DNA of 64,000 nt from Siphonodentalium dalli (taxonomy: Eukaryota > Mollusca > Scaphopoda > Gadilida > Siphonodentaliidae), in contig CP136064.1 of NCBI GenBank assembly GCA_032622095.1, positions 140,821,954 through 140,885,953 on the forward strand, read 5' to 3'. Below the pieces are notes generated by a model. The model ran no database searches, was not told where the DNA came from, and was given only the letters and a program-made list of their open reading frames with translations. A program made the position numbers and the translations under genes. Of the stretch, positions 63,091 to 64,000 are shown piece after piece (position 1 is the stretch's first letter; each line of letters opens with the position of its first letter).

Positions 63091-64000
63091 CCGGGGTCCG
63101 GGAACTTTTTAACTTTTATATATATTACAATTTCATCCTGGAAACAGACATGCCAGACATATCATGTCTATTTATTTAAACTAATAATCATTTAGAAGTT
63201 ATTTGAGTTCCATGATCCATTTGTATATATATATTTTGGTCACAGTAGGGGGGTTTCATCTAATAAGTTCAACAAACAGACCTGTGTTTGTGGTCTTATT
63301 ATATGAATTAACCTACACATGAATGTAAAGGGTATCTCTGTCCACTATGATATTAAAATACAAATAAACGAAGAATAGTTAATTGTATAGGCTATTTTGA
63401 AACTGAGCGATATAATCCATGCATATAGTAATAAAATAGTTAATGATTATGGTACAATTTGTAAAATATACTAATAGGATAACATACTTATAGTCCATTT
63501 ACATTAGAGAATTACAGTTACTGAAGCTGAATGGGACCTTGAAATGCTATTGGGAGCTAGATGATACTTTTTCAGACTGGAGGGGACAGTCCCGGGGACA
63601 CACAATGTGCATATGAACATGGGGGTTGCCTTAGTGTGGATAAGTACAATGTGATAGAGAGACAATGTTTGTAATTTAATTAATTTAATGATGAACTTAT
63701 AAATATTAATCATTTGTGGCTATTTCCTTGAATGAGACATCAGCTAGTTTTTTATCCAGGATTTTCGCACATGTATAGTTCAATTCCTTCCTTATCTTGA
63801 ACACATCATTGCATTGTGCATCTCATTCTGTCTCTCTGGATTATTTTCGGCTCACGCATGTTGCACACGTAACTTTCTGACCCACCAATGTTATGAAGGC
63901 GTTGCCATTATCTGCCCACTTCCTGAAATGATATAGAATTTGAAGCATTTAATTTTAATTTATAAATAATTTACAGGTTACTGGTATAAAATATTTTATA
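63091..64000. other. Stretch without a recognisable gene
   Basis: A+T-rich. A 69-codon minus-strand ORF (63504-63713) has no recognisable family and is treated as chance. Confidence 0.4.

Overview
This window is non-prokaryotic, A+T-rich genomic DNA dominated by repeats, with no convincing complete protein-coding gene. It looks like an invertebrate animal. Wording such as 'gagttatctccct' and 'gagttatggccctt' in the repeats, a CR1/Jockey-like LINE remnant, several MITE-like elements and CRE/NRF1/YY1-like promoter words suggest a marine lophotrochozoan, probably a mollusc. That assignment is an inference; no gene here fixes the species.

Left three quarters (1-48065): three nested copies of one kind of long, non-autonomous Helitron-like element. 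Each has (i) a 5' end with a near-terminal palindrome (TATACTTCCATG / CATGGAAGTATA or a variant), (ii) a tandem array of 1.2-1.4 kb units, each unit repeating that 5' end, (iii) a last unit cut at about 650-675 bp, (iv) a 1.6-2.0 kb tail made of a degenerate GAGACC minisatellite and older ~260-390 bp repeats, and (v) a 3' end made of an inverted copy of the 5' terminus, a short hairpin and CTAG followed by T. The outer element E1 has 1214-bp 'A' units; its left end is outside the window and its 3' end is at 48065. E2 (5117-42379) has ~1385-bp 'B' units and is inserted in an A unit. E3 (6565-16224) has related B units and is inserted in a B unit of E2. Both interrupted units can be rejoined exactly: 209 + 1005 = 1214 bp for A, 65 + 1318 = 1383 bp for B. 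There is no target duplication, and the junction is always within a (TTA)n stretch.

Right quarter (48066-64000): a ~176-bp tandem repeat into which E1 seems to have inserted; a GC-rich hairpin (49277-49314); a 309-bp foldback element (49695-50003); and a small promoter-like, CpG-containing patch with a 43-codon ORF (50697-50828). Then comes a ~4.3-4.8 kb direct segmental duplication (copy A 51402-56230, copy B 56347-60632) carrying TTAA-type MITEs, a hAT-like insertion present only in copy B, a weak candidate duplicated exon and duplicated CRE/YY1-like motifs. After it lie a frameshifted LINE reverse-transcriptase C-terminal fragment (60632-61047, minus), a 195-bp tandem repeat (61048-~61955) and a 72-bp tandem repeat (62826-~62970).

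Order of events that the sequence supports: the E1 array formed, E2 inserted into it, E3 inserted into E2, and later unequal exchange inside E3 copied E3's own left junction. No Rep/helicase or other transposition protein is encoded here, so any mobility must have been supplied in trans.
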